Assembly: GCA_944472155.2 (NCBI GenBank)
Contig: OX235272.1
Location: 79,118,020-79,182,019, forward strand
Direction of reading: 5' to 3'
Length of the DNA: 64,000 nucleotides
Origin: Trichobilharzia szidati
Lineage: Eukaryota > Platyhelminthes > Trematoda > Strigeidida > Schistosomatidae
Position numbers and translations under genes: made by a program. Below, in pieces: positions 34,746 through 47,978 of the stretch; the first letter of the stretch is position 1; each line of letters opens with the position of its first letter. The notes under the pieces were generated by a model, which had not been told where the DNA came from, searched no databases, and saw nothing but the letters and a program-made list of their open reading frames with translations.

Positions 34746-34990
34746 AGCTAGTAAGTTATAACAATCACAGCAAATCATCTGATCATACTCATTGAATGAG
34801 TGTTGTCACAGTCGAGGACTTAGTCAAACTATACTTCATTATCAGTCCTTAATCGTTCTTCTTCCAACATAAGTAGAAGTTATTAATTTACTTTATCGAC
34901 GAAATCATCTTCAGAGGCTGTACACTCTTATTTATATTTATCGAAAATTATATTAGTCTATTATTAAATAATTGCTGGTGACATAATTAA

Positions 34991-35123
34991 TATAATTACT
35001 TAGAAGTGGCTTCAGAAGTAAAAATAAAAGTTGGAATCTAATCCTTTCTTCCTTTATGCCGTTGAATATCAAGTAATCTACAACTTTTATTTTTACTTCT
35101 AAAGCCACATCTGAGTAATTATA
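34991..35123. repeat. Long hairpin (43-nt arms)
   Basis: 34991-35033 and 35081-35123 are inverted copies with three mismatches, separated by 47 nt. A transcript would form a 43-bp hairpin. No host gene is recognised around it. Confidence 0.85.
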
Positions 35124-36685
35124 TCAAGAAATTATTAATGTTGTTTGATATTTTTAACTTCTTTACTGTTTAGGTGTTGAATAATAATGTTACCAAGACC
35201 AATCTCAGCATATTCCAATTTATATATTTTTTCTGGTTCATTCTAATTGTGTCAACTAACCAAGATTTTAGGAATGCAGAGAAATATTGTTATGCGATGC
35301 TTCGTTTTAGAAAGTTGGACATTTCGAAAGGATTTTGCTAACTAATAAAATAATTCAGAAGCTAAGAAACAACACTTATTAGAAAGATTAACCACTAACT
35401 TAAGATATTCATCTTTTCATCAAAAAACAATCGACTCATGAATGGTATCGTCATAATAATTAATCCTAAGTGATTTGAGAGGAACTCCTGGACTTAGTAC
35501 GGTACTTGATAGCACTGACTTATGCTTTACTTGAGATTCACAGGTATCATCAATACTAAATTCACTGTCAAGCTAATCTAACTCCTTTACTATTGAATCA
35601 TGCTTAAAGGGAGAATCTATGCATCGTAAATATAGTCATGATTCCACAACTATTTTGATAAGAATGTCAGCAAACTTTGTATGTTAACCCCGCGAAGTCG
35701 AAACATACCAGGCATCTAACAAATCAGATTATCAACGGAAATGAAACGTTAAGATCAAACTAAATACATAGATATACGCAGTATTAACACCTATCCTCAG
35801 TGTATTCATAGTTTATATTTATCGAGTGATTTAGCTTTTCCCAATCAGGTCAGCACTCAGTATTTCAATACCTTCTTTAACGATCTTATTGACCCTTGGC
35901 TAAACTTTTCGTAATCAGTTTGTTCTAATTTAACAAATAAATATGCATATCTGAACTAGAACTCGGTATGCAAACTAAAGGTTTAGAGGTCAGGAAAATA
36001 AAACAGTCAAATACACTTGTGTAGAGACTTAATTGATGATGAGTCATTGATTAATTCAGCATGCGTTTAGACAAAGAACAACATCTGGTGGTGACTTTAT
36101 GCTAATTTCGTTATTATGGCAACTGCCTCAGCTAGGCTTAGCAAGCTAATACGTATTTTCCGTAAATTCTCATCAGTCTTTACTTTACACTATCCATTAA
36201 TTCACACCTTTGATCCTATATTTTATAAACCACATTAATTCAAATGCCTATGACTAATACTTCATTCTATAAATGTAAAGCCTGATAAGAATATACCGAA
36301 AATAAGTTAAGCTTAGCTAACGCAGTTGCTATAATGACTTTTTCAACCTAAAATCTGTGTTCACAAAAGGTTTGTTCAATTTCGTTTTTGCTCTAACCTA
36401 TTAGGAGTTGATAGTGAATGCATTGTTCATTTGAAGTCTCTACCATGAATGATTCTAAAACAAAAATAGGCTATACATTTCCACAGCTAGTATCTAATAG
36501 ATAGAAATTCTGAAGTGTAGAGAGTGTTTAGCTCTTAAGATAATCGTTGTAGGAAAACTGTAACTATGTAGATGAAATTCCCTGGTACATTGTAACCACA
36601 GACAACCAAATTCGTACATATAGCCTAACCCAATAAATCAATGAATAAAAAAAGTGAATTCTAGTTGTTTTTTTTCATATATACA
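35124..36685. other. no gene seen
   Basis: AT-rich intergenic sequence downstream of the minus-strand H2A gene; no coding or repeat signal recognised. Confidence 0.45.
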
Positions 36686-36687
36686 TA

Positions 36688-36693
36688 TTTATT
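36688..36693 (-). promoter_or_regulatory. Poly(A) signal AATAAA of H2A (minus)
   Basis: AATAAA on the minus strand, 65 nt after the H2A stop codon. The histone stem-loop found after the other three histone genes is absent here. Confidence 0.6.
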
Positions 36694-36757
36694 TCTTATT
36701 GAAAAGTGAATTAATGAAATGGTTTAACAGGAGTACAAACTCACAAAAAATGCCTCA

Positions 36758-37147
<390 letters not shown>

Positions 37148-37257
37148 CTATGAATATCTGCTTTAGCAAATTTCTGTATAATTGAACTAAACACTAGTAC
37201 TGTCAAAGTATAGAAAATATTGATCAAAACATTACTGATCAATACATTCATTTTATT

Positions 37258-37265
37258 CTGATTGG
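37258..37265 (-). promoter_or_regulatory. CCAAT box of H2A (minus)
   Basis: CCAATCAG on the minus strand, about 125 nt upstream of the ATG. The same octamer occurs upstream of the H2A at 60383. No convincing TATA box was seen. Confidence 0.5.
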
Positions 37266-37269
37266 TTAT

Positions 37270-39510
37270 ATTACAATATTGCGGATAGACATTCAAGAAG
37301 CCTGCCTTTCTTTGCTATTTTATATACTAATCTAATGATATTGATTTTGCTTAAAATCACGATGGTTACATATGTCTGTATTCAACTAAGCCAATACGAT
37401 TTTAAAATCGTGTAAGTAATACAAGCTAGACATATATGCCGTTTGTCTAGTGTTGCGTAATACCTAATGCATTGTTAAGAGAATACCTGCGTTAGGGTCT
37501 TACATAGCTCCTTAGAAATCTGGGATACTAATCATTGTCTGTATCGGGCTGCTTACACAAGAGTTTATAAATAATTGAGACCTTTGATTAACTACTAGCA
37601 GTTTAGCCGACTTTATTACCACCTTCAGTAATCAGTGACATTTCGCTGATATCTATGTATCAAAATTGATATTTCGTAGCATTAGGGACACTATTACACC
37701 ATCACAGAGGAGAATAAAGTGGTATCCTTTACGAAACACACTATTCCATTAATACAAAAAAATCATTGGAAATAGAAAATTCAAGTGAAAATGTCAAATA
37801 TTTTTGGGTCTATGTCGCTAATCGCTACATTATTGCTAATTCAGCTTTACACAAACGTGAATTGATTGGTAATGCATTTAACTACCTAACTAAGGGTTTT
37901 TCTTAAGACAATTCACAAATATCCAGATTTTATCTAAGGAATTCAGAAGACTACACGTTTTCAGCAAATTCAGGTGACTAGTAGAATCATTGATTAGAAT
38001 GATAAGTTATTCGAATTGAGACAATGTCACACTGCTTCTGAATTATTAGATGTTGCTTTCAGACTAAGAAATTCAGTGTGAATCAGGACACTGTTTCATA
38101 AAATATACCGAACTGCAAAAAAGTACTAATGCTACCAAACTTGAGAAATGTCAGACTTGAAACATAACTCTGAGAAGAGATCAGTTATGAATAACTCCAA
38201 TATGGATTGATTAAAGATCCAGTCTAGGCAAATTTCATTACTATGCTCCAACTATGACGATAATAAGACTAAAGGTATTCTGGAGCAAGGTACAATGAAC
38301 TTTTTTCCTAATTATCAAACAAGACATGATTCAGGTGATAACAGTTTCAATTCCCTATAGCAATGGACGACAACATTCGAATAAAACCTACGTTTGATTA
38401 GTGGAACAGTTCGAAAAGTCATTAAATACTTCACAAAGTAGTCAGCAATACATCTGCAGCCTCTACAGTAGTTGAATGGCTATTGGCATTGGTCGATGTG
38501 ACAACAGAATGAGAATTTGAATTACCATACACACTAATATAACTCGGGCTGAGAAAATTCAATATGATTTTAAGAATACTTTCAAGATAAAAAACATATC
38601 GAGAAGTTAAGATACCTGTTTGACTTTTTACAGGGAATACCTATTAATGATCTTTATAGTTCACAAACAACGAAAATGAATCAGATCACTGACTACTGTA
38701 AGAAAGCCACTATAAATTATTTATTACTGAAGAAAACGTTTCTTAGCTGCAATTTACAAGTGTGAAATATTATGTTCAACCTTCCAAGATTACATATTAG
38801 TGGCTGGTACCTCATACCTATGTGGTACGAACATGTACGTATACAACTTATTTCCAACATTCTTAGTGTATTGAAGAGAAGGTATATACAAATTAATTCA
38901 TACGAGAAAAGCTGGAGAGCTGAAGAGCGTCAGACCTGGAAAAAACATCTGTCCAGTACTCCATGTCTGGTTTCTCGAATTTATACCAACTCGTGATCAC
39001 TCCTGTAACTGGTCTAAGCTCTGCGAACCAAAACTTCATAATATACGTAAAAAGATAATGGGAAGAGCGCTAGTATTGTTGATGTAACAAAGTATTATAT
39101 AATATTAGTAAGTGGATGAGGTTTGGAGCACAACTCATCGCTCATTTCCCTGCATACTGATATAAGTACAACACAAATCCTACTTACAAACCAGTCAAAA
39201 GAATTATTAAAAGTCTAGGGAGGATAGATCAGGTTTTGGCTGCTTATAATACAATTACGTACAGGCAACAGGAGATACAACCATAACTGACTGCATTACT
39301 GCATTTAGATTATCTAATATATAAGGTTTAAGTGCTATGTAAAAGTTATTACGATTAGAATTTTTAAAACAAACCCAGGCAACCATAGAGGGCAGGGTCT
39401 AATAGGAACATGGAATAGGTTGAAAATCTATGAGATAAATAAACCAATCGGAATTCAGTATATCACCAGTCAATTAGGCTATGTTAACAACAGCATCGTT
39501 AATAAACCAG
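37270..39510. other. no gene seen between divergent H2A and H3; one family A relic
   Basis: No histone H4, H2B or H1 remnant was found. A decayed family A 3' piece ('gctgaagagcgtcagacc...catctgtccagtactcc') lies at about 38908-39045 (plus). Confidence 0.5.
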
Positions 39511-39520
39511 GCTGAGATAT

Positions 39521-40013
<493 letters not shown>

Positions 40014-40050
40014 ATGTTTTGTTGGTTAGGAACCCAGAGAACGATGCAAA

Positions 40051-40066
40051 GGCCCTTTTTAGGGCC
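40051..40066 (+). terminator. Histone mRNA 3' stem-loop (H3 copy 1)
   Basis: GGCCCTTTTTAGGGCC: 6-bp stem with 4-nt loop, matching the replication-dependent histone mRNA stem-loop bound by SLBP. The upstream CCAGAGAACG word is shared with the other stem-loop histone genes in the window. Confidence 0.95.
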
Positions 40067-41104
40067 ACTACATATTGATTCGTTGCCTTTGACTTTGTGT
40101 TAGTTTACTTTGAAAATCGTGTGTTGTGCATTGAGTTTGCGTTTGCATTTGCGTTTATAGTTCGCGTAAATGTTTATTGTGGTCATTAGTCGTGAATATG
40201 CTGTCAACACGTCATGCACTGGGTTAGTGCTCATGTGTCTGCTTTTACCTCACGCTTGTTACTTGGTAGACTGGGACAGCAGGCTACCTTCATGCCGTCA
40301 ATCTGATCCACTTAGCTGTAGGAAAAACGGGTGTTTCTAACGTTGTGTGTTTGGTCGGTGGAGGATGCGTCGTTATACTTTGTAACCGCCAGTTTGCGCT
40401 GGGTTAGACTCGAATCTCACAGTTGGACAGGGTATGTAACTTGGCTCAGTCTTTACTGTAGTCGTTATAATTCGCCGTTAAAACCTAATGGGAAATCCGA
40501 AGTTAATGCTCGGTGTCTGGTGAGTGGGTGCAAGATACTCTTGCTCCTGCAAATGTGACAGTTGTGCTTTAGCAAATCATCTTGTACACCCCAAACAGTT
40601 GGTTCGCGGTATTTTTTCAAGGAAATCCTTTAACAACATGCTGTGTGAGATGCAGTCAATTGTTAGATGTTAGGTTCTAGGATGGTTCGTTGCCAGAATT
40701 CCTTAGTACTTTGCCTTTCTGGAAGGCCTACTCTGTGATCTTCAGTAATGTTGATCAACATCTTCAGGAGGTTATTTGAAAACGCAATTGGTGATAAATC
40801 AGAAGCCACAGGGTAGATAATGTCTCTATCTGTACGTGTACCAAATTGTTGACTTTACAGGGCCAAGAAATTAATGACGAGGAAATTTTCTGTAGCTGGA
40901 ATGTCCCCTAAATATAGAACATCACATTTATTAGCTCACTCATATAACTTCTAACTGTGCATTTTAATCTGCGTTTAGCTAGATACATTTGAAGCACAAA
41001 ACCAAAAGAGCTATGATAGATCTACTGTAAGCATACCAGTTAGTCCTTGAAGTAATAAAGAAACACGCAAGCCTTAGTCTCTCGAAATTCCTCAAGGGAC
41101 ATTT

Positions 41105-41300
41105 CCACTACAGAATTTAATTGGTGGATGGTGACTAGAAGTGGTATCCAGGATGTGTATGTCGTCCTATTTGGGACTCGTCACTGGAAGTACCTGTACT
41201 CCCCAGTGAGTGATGATGTTTCTAACGAGGCTCGCACCTAGTGCTAATAGTTTTAATCGCAAAAGGGTTGTCCACCAGATTAGATATGGACATAATGTCT
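41105..41300 (-). repeat. Sm-alpha-like hammerhead repeat, degenerate
   Basis: On the minus strand 41194-41141 reads TTCCAG, TGACGA (C3 missing, U7 changed), an exact GTCCCAAATAGGAC stem II, GACA for GAAA, then ACACATC and CTGGATACCAC. Stem II matches the known schistosome hammerhead exactly, but the core and GAAA defects predict no activity. Beyond it the minus strand reads 'NLVDNPFAIKTI', resembling the PLE RT catalytic region. Confidence 0.78.
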
Positions 41301-42780
41301 CGTACACGCGACAAGTTCGTAGACCTTGCAACTGCAGAAGGTACGATAATAATTTGATTGCGTTTGACAAACCAATTGACATTCGAAGGATCCTTCTTAA
41401 TTACCTCAGCGGTGCGAGCTTGATTATCATGGCTAGCCATGATTGTTTAGGGGTTCGGTCCCTGCGTTAGAATTACCATTTTCTGGTACGGTCGGTTGGC
41501 AGAATGACTGGACCCTTTCCATTTAATTGTTAACATCTATATTCCTGTCACAATTGAAATTAGGGATATGGTAACTGACTGCAACTAAGGGATTTAAATG
41601 GATGCACCTAGTGCAAAATATTAAGGAAAAAAGTACTAGAAATACTAAAAGATCTGTTCCCAAATGTTGTCCATATACAAGTAATTACTGCCGATTATTT
41701 CGAATCTGTGGAGGAATGGCTGCGCAATACTGCACAATACTGCCTCCTGGTGATCAGATTTGAGTCACAAGAAAAGTAGACTTAGTTGTAACGTAATAAT
41801 GATATAACGTATAATGTTATCAGCTTTAGGTGAACGTCCTCGGAAAGAGGTTCCCCATGGTTGGCTGAGCAAGCGGAAGACAGCACTGACGTTTCCTGTC
41901 TTGCAAATTTAATGTCCACATATTATCCATGAACGAGGATCGAGCAAGAGGCTTTCAGTGGTAAAATAACCTTTGATTTCCGTCCTTTAAGGCTGATAAA
42001 ATAAAGCAAAAGTGGGACCGTGATGCTTATGTGTCTATCAGGACATTTGTTGTGTGGTACTCAAAAGATGTAGAAAGGTTTAATTTAGTTGTCAGGTCAC
42101 AGATGTTTCTCTTTCTGGATTCCTGCGCGTCATGTTTCTTGTAGGATGTCGTTATACAGATCCTACAATAAAATAGCTCATGTCAGTGGTGTGTATCATA
42201 ACTCGTACATTCTTTAAATTTGGATGCCTCAAGTATGATGTCTTAAGTTTGAGTCTCACCTATGGCATCGCTAGTAGGAGCTATTGCGATCTGGCACTTT
42301 ATTCAGCACTTCAGTCTGTGATTATTGTTATTTCTGTTCCATTGTGTGGGTTTTGAATACAGGACCTGACTACAAGAAACTGTTGTAAGGCACTTACAGT
42401 GTCACTTTATAAAAAATTCTGTGGTGATAACAGCATGATATTATTATTGAGAATCTATTGATTGGTGTACTACCTATACTTCAAAACATTGTCAACCATC
42501 AGTGTTGCCTTCAGTTTAAAAAAATTTACACATCGAGTGTCCTTATGCTTTGGTAAGGAGCATTTTCCAGCATGCGTATATTCAGCGATTAGTTTGGGAC
42601 ATCTACATTTCACATTTAATAGTACCTGACATGACAGACAAATTCGAAGCCTAGCAATAGAAAATATCTGTTTGACAGCTTTTTTCGATTTCTGACAAAA
42701 CCAAACTTTTTAAGTTAGATTGGTAATCCTCGTCACAAACTCACATCAGTAAATCAGGACATTGGAAACCAGGGATGTCC
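41301..42780. other. no gene seen
   Basis: No recognisable coding sequence; a few GC-richer blocks (for example 41830-41950) may be old repeats. Confidence 0.4.
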
Positions 42781-42808
42781 AGTGGTCGAGATCTAACAGT
42801 CCGGCTCA

Positions 42809-42991
42809 TTGACAGCCAGACAAACAAAATCCACTCATATAACTATTATTGTGGATACAGAACACAAGAGTGATGTCATCGAGGCTTTCAAAGACGTTTA
42901 CCGCATTCCAACTAATCGCAACTTCACCTTAAGAGTTCTTCTACAACGTATTGCTGAGATCGTTGGGATCCAAATTAAGAAGTCTAATTAA
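42809..42991 (+). CDS. Small ORF or terminal exon of unknown function
   Basis: A 60-codon frame ending 'ITIIVDTEHKSDVIEAF', then 'KDVYRIPTNRNFTLRVLL', then 'QRIAEIVGIQIKKSN' and a TAA. Codon choice (GCT TTC AAA GAC GTT TAC CGC, CGC AAC TTC ACC) is more GC-rich and ordered than the surroundings and resembles that of the histone genes. An AG acceptor-like site ('ttgacag') falls just inside the frame at about 42818, so this could be a last exon, a retrocopy fragment or chance. I do not recognise the family. A family A retroposon lies 60 bp downstream. Confidence 0.35.
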   Translation: MTARQTKSTHITIIVDTEHKSDVIEAFKDVYRIPTNRNFTLRVLLQRIAEIVGIQIKKSN

Positions 42992-43059
42992 TGTGTCCAA
43001 AAGAAGCTAGTTCAGATATTGTCCACATCTTGGACATCTAGGTTCTAATGATCCTCAAT

Positions 43060-43410
43060 TTCTTACGGAACCATTGAAAACCAGGGAGTACTGGACAGCT
43101 GCTGTTTCATCCTAGTTTGGGAATCATCGGTAGTACGCACCCACTGTGATTCGAACCCAGGACCTTCCGGTTAGAAGGCAAGCTTGTATACCATTCAGCC
43201 ACTGGGACCGACCCGATACAATGGCTCATGAATTCTAACTTCTACCAATTCGTGATTTAGCGCGACCCCAACCATTGTCCTTGGTGGGACATCCATCCAC
43301 ATCTGGGCACGACTTCTCACTAGAACTCCAGGAAAATCCATCCTGTAACAAGTCACTAGCGAGCATCAGATTAATTTTCTATAGTTTGGTTAATAAGGGT
43401 TAGTTATGTT
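43060..43410 (-). mobile_element. Family A retroposon copy (minus), full length
   Basis: On the minus strand: 5' segment 'actatagaaaattaatctgatgctcgc' (about 43370-43400), body, tRNA-like head with box B GGTTCGAATC (43150-43210), hammerhead region (43085-43142) and tail. The core is CCGATGA with GAAA and an expanded ACAGCAGCTGTC. It belongs to the young 17-kb subfamily. Confidence 0.85.
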
Positions 43411-43414
43411 TTTA

Positions 43415-43508
43415 CGATGATTGCCAAACTAGGATGAAACAGCAGCTGTCCAGTACTCCCTGGTTTTCAATGGTTCTCTAACTGATATCAATCCGTGATC
43501 AACTCGTA
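43415..43508 (+). repeat. Family A 3' fragment inverted against the preceding copy
   Basis: A hammerhead remnant (CGATGA...GAAACAGCAGCTGTC) and the full tail on the plus strand, directly after the 5' end of the minus copy. Together they form an inverted repeat of hammerhead and tail. Confidence 0.8.
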
Positions 43509-44340
43509 ACAAATATACATATATAGTTGTATAGCCGGAAGAGGAAATTATCGAAAAAGGATATCCCTTGCTCAGTTATTTGTTTTTCATAGAAATCTGA
43601 TTTAGACAGAATTTCAAACCCACAAGTTTGTGATATTGCTGAAAACATATGGAGGAGAGTGGATTGAAATATATGTAATGTAACTGTCAACATTTTGTTT
43701 TATTCTCCTTATCCAAAAAATTGTATTATGAAGCAATTTTTTAAAAGTTTGAATCCTGAATTTCAATGTTTAGCATTCGCGATTACTGTATGGTAAACGG
43801 GGTTTTATTTGTTGATGTAAAGAAGTCTCTGTGTCCTCTAGCTGTGATACCTGAAAATTACCACGACTTAAGGACATTTTTTTTTACTAATCCATGTATT
43901 TTAACCTCAAATTTGACAACATTTGTCAATAAAAATGGGTCAAACACCAGTGTTGACCAATCTTTGCCAGTTAAACTTGACACTGTCGTCAAAGCAGATG
44001 ATTCGTGATGTTAGAGTAATCTGAACTTCGGTTGTACGGTTGGATGAATTCAAAATGGAGCCGCTGACTTCGTTTTCTTGCTTACTGACCGTCATATGTA
44101 AATACTCAAAAGAAATGTCATCATTTAAGTTATTTAAACCCTAAATCCTTTAATGCAGCATTTAGAAACGCTTTAAGTGAGCCATTTCCACCGTAGTTGA
44201 CGCCCTGTACAACTATAATGGATTTAGATATTGTCCACTTAAATTTAACTCTTATCTTATGTTTTCTAGGTAGATTTCTTTATGAACTTACATCACTTAA
44301 AGGGCTGTTGAAATCTATAGATCACAAGAAAGGATTACTT
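43509..44340. other. no recognised gene; one 80-codon ORF
   Basis: The frame 43766-44008 (plus, 'NGVLFVDVKKSLCPLAVIPENYHDLRTFF'-type start region) is open but matches nothing I know. Codon use is ordinary for the AT-rich background. It is not called as a gene. Confidence 0.3.
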
Positions 44341-44344
44341 TTGC

Positions 44345-44720
44345 TTTTACGAGTTGATCACGGATTGATATCAATTAGAGAACCAGTGAAAACCAGCCAC
44401 AGGGAGGACTGGACAGCTGTTCCATCCTTCTTTTGGGAATCATCGGCAGTGCGCACTGACCGAGATGGGTTCGAACCCAGGACCTTCCGATTACAAGGCA
44501 AGCTTGCTCGTATACCACTCAGTCACTGGGACCAGATTCAATGACCAACCCAATTTGTGATTTAGCGTGACCCCAAACAAAGTCATCAGTGGGACTCCAT
44601 CCTCACTCATGACTGGATAGACCTCACTGGTCCCGACTTCTCACTAGAACTCCAGGAAACTCTATCCTAAAGCAAGTCACTGGCAAGCATCATATTAATT
44701 TGCTACAGTTGGTTTGTAAG
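44345..44720 (-). mobile_element. Family A retroposon copy (minus)
   Basis: Tail, hammerhead region (about 44405-44460), tRNA-like head (44465-44535), body and 5' segment to about 44720. The core CCGATGA is kept, but GAAA has become GGAA and stem II has changed. A second reverse tail ('accagttgatcacggattgatgtc') follows at 44735-44790, consistent with a partial second unit. Confidence 0.8.
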
Positions 44721-44799
44721 GGTTGGTTATGTTTCTACCAGTTGATCACGGATTGATGTCCGTAAGAGAGAACTATTGAAAACTTTATTTTCTGTTTCG

Positions 44800-45535
44800 T
44801 ACTGCTTATCAACTAAGCATCCCTTCCCCGACACTTGAGATCGCACCCAGGTGCTTTTGGGTTCCAAATTACATAGGATTACAATCTGAATAATCATGCA
44901 ATTTACTGCTTCAGTTCGCGATACAGCATCATTCTTTCTCAATATCATCGACAGTTATCTACGTTGACACTTAATATTGGTGAAACCAAGTGGTTACAAA
45001 GTATTATCATAACTCTAACAAGTTTCTCGTCAGTTCAGCTACTAATGAACACTGGTTAAATTCTCACATTTTGTTTTGTTTAGAAATCACTGCAGACAAA
45101 GGATGTTTAACTAAAGATGTTCGTGTCGAGATCTATCTGAAAATAATGAAATTCATACAAACCAACTCTTAAATGTTATTGTGTTACTCAGTATTGACTA
45201 AATTTAATTAGTGATGTTTGCATATCAGTTTTTCTTCATTGGGTGAAACGAAACTATAGAAACCAACAGATAAAGTATATCTAGATGTTTAGAATGCTTA
45301 GTTATGTGATTCCACCTTACTCTAACCTATTACTTTTGCTCTGATCCTAAACCTACTTCATAATTCAAATGTATACATTAAAAACAGACCAGTCAGGCCA
45401 CCAGAACACTGCATTCATGTTTAGTGGAGTCATGATTGTTTTACCAAGGTCTTATGTGACTATTATACTTGATATTTTTCCAATGGTCTTATGTTTTATG
45501 CTTATTTGGACACTAATTGTCTTACCAAGTACCCA
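44800..45535. other. no gene seen
   Basis: AT-rich; a 60-codon frame at 44990-45172 is unremarkable. Confidence 0.4.
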
Positions 45536-45537
45536 CT

Positions 45538-45772
45538 TTTTTTAATCCTTTACGTTCCCAGTGGAACATAGGGCTTCAAGTTAGAGCCTTGAAGTTTCTG
45601 AAGCAGTGGTGTTTATTTTTAACGCGATAAGGTTACTAGCCACATGACCAACCTTCCCTCTTTATCAACGTTATTACTGGCTTAGCGGGGTAAAGGAGTG
45701 CGTCGGCCGGGGATGGAACCTTGGACCACTTGTGTGGTCGGCGAGCATTCTACCGTTGTTTCACCGACGCAC
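45538..45772 (-). mobile_element. Family C SINE, full length
   Basis: On the minus strand a 75-nt tRNA-like head (45772-45698) starts GTGCGTCGG and ends CGACGCAC. The family C body and the 3' end 'agccctatgttccactgggaac', with a short A-rich tail at 45538, follow. The last 25 bp match the RTE-like LINE 3' ends at 12.3, 14.5 and 55.4 kb. Confidence 0.83.
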
Positions 45773-47420
45773 AAAGTAACCTTCATTAGACATGTATAAA
45801 TATGGATCATTTTACATGAGATTCTTAAAAAATCTGTTTGCTGACATCTGCGAAAGTAACAGCTCATCAAATCAATAAATTGATATTTTGATATATACCT
45901 CTATTTGATCATCTGTTTACTTTAACGTTATGTTGAAACCTGAGCATTCTATCTTTACCTGTAGATAAGCGAAGAAATGGTTTGAAATTCTAATAAACGA
46001 TGATAAGTAAGACGAATATATGCCTACTATGAATATAACAGTTGCTGGGAAAAAGCTCACAGCAGAATACAACACAGGTTTATAAGAATGAATATTTAAT
46101 AAACGACTCGACTTTTAACCATCAAAGTTGCTGTTCCCTACAACTGTGTCTTATTTGAACATAATACTTCGCAACCAATACTTGGAAACATCAGTATTAT
46201 GTTGACTAGCATTGATTGTTGTACACTGACATGTTGCTAGGCTGTTCACCCATAATCCTGGGTATTTTGAATGACTTAGCAACATGTCGCTTATCGTCAG
46301 TAAATTCTACTGATCAATTCAGTTTATCAAATCTGAATCCAGTCATTAAGACGTGTGATAAAACACACACACACACGACAACACTAAAATGACGTGGTGC
46401 ATACCTTCAATGAATAAAGTGAACATTATTTTTTCTCTATAGCTCGATATCGGCTATTGTTTTCCGACCCCGTGTCTTACTTATGATTTTGCCCACTGTC
46501 CATCGTGTACTGATAAAGTGCAGGAATCATAAAAATAAAGGAGCACAAAACAGATGTTTCGTCATACTTTGGAGTTCTTCAACAGTGCATCACCCAAATA
46601 GCACCATGATAGTCCCCTCAAAAGTATCCTTGGAAAAATTTAATTCAGTCAAGTAATACTATGCCCTCTGGACAATAATGCATTCCACTAGGTGATATCA
46701 ATTCAGATATCTATATAAATAAAGTTTGTGTTCTTAGATCTATGAACTATGAATACTGTCAAAAGATATTCTGAATCAACTATATTACAGTTTACTTATC
46801 ATTTGCAGAAATGCCGTTCTGAATCAATTTTAGCACAGTACATTCAACAATACTAATAATTCTCAGTTCCTGACATTAGAAATACAGTTACTATATACCG
46901 ACGGAATCATGAATAGTTCAGCTGACATATTTACATATCGCAATAACAATAAATTCAGTTCCCACTGTGTTGTACAGTATTAACTTATTAACTTATATCA
47001 AATTCAGTTCCCTATAGAACACTGCACTCCCCACGTATCGAAGGAATTGGTAAAGAAACACTGGATTTTAACTTCCCTTACATATGGTTGTATGCAATAG
47101 GGCTAAAGTTTTTTTCTACTGTGTAACCTATGCAAACCGACTATAAGTAGATTTCAATAAATGCGTATACAAGTCATTAGTTTGGAAAATTACAAATACT
47201 CATGTCATGCAGTGAATGCGATAAACTAAGAGCCTAGTTTTGTGAAAATCTCAAACACTACATAAAATGATTTGAATACAAACAACGTAGGTTAGAGGAC
47301 AGATTTGTCAGAAAAATCAATAACAAACTAGGTTAGTGGTCAGAGTGAATCAATTTGTGAAGGCCATATAAAGCGAAGGAACAAATAGGCCAATAGCGAA
47401 ACAGCCTGAACAAATACGCA
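45773..47420. other. no gene; short hairpin, (AC)n and a family A relic
   Basis: GACATGTTGCTA at 46230 and TAGCAACATGTC at about 46281 form a perfect 12-bp inverted repeat (related single copies near 27660). A short (AC)n lies at 46364-46377. A decayed family A hammerhead relic, minus, is at about 46547-46605. Confidence 0.5.
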
Positions 47421-47431
47421 AGTGGCGATTC

Positions 47432-47925
<494 letters not shown>

Positions 47926-47962
47926 ATGTTTTGTTGGTTAGGAACCCAGAGAACGATGCAAA

Positions 47963-47978
47963 GGCCCTTTTTAGGGCC
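47963..47978 (+). terminator. Histone mRNA 3' stem-loop (H3 copy 2)
   Basis: GGCCCTTTTTAGGGCC, identical to copy 1 and at the same distance from the stop codon. Confidence 0.95.

Noticed and set aside
43766..44008. 80-codon ORF as a gene
   Set aside because: No recognisable family, ordinary AT-rich codons, no promoter or splice evidence.
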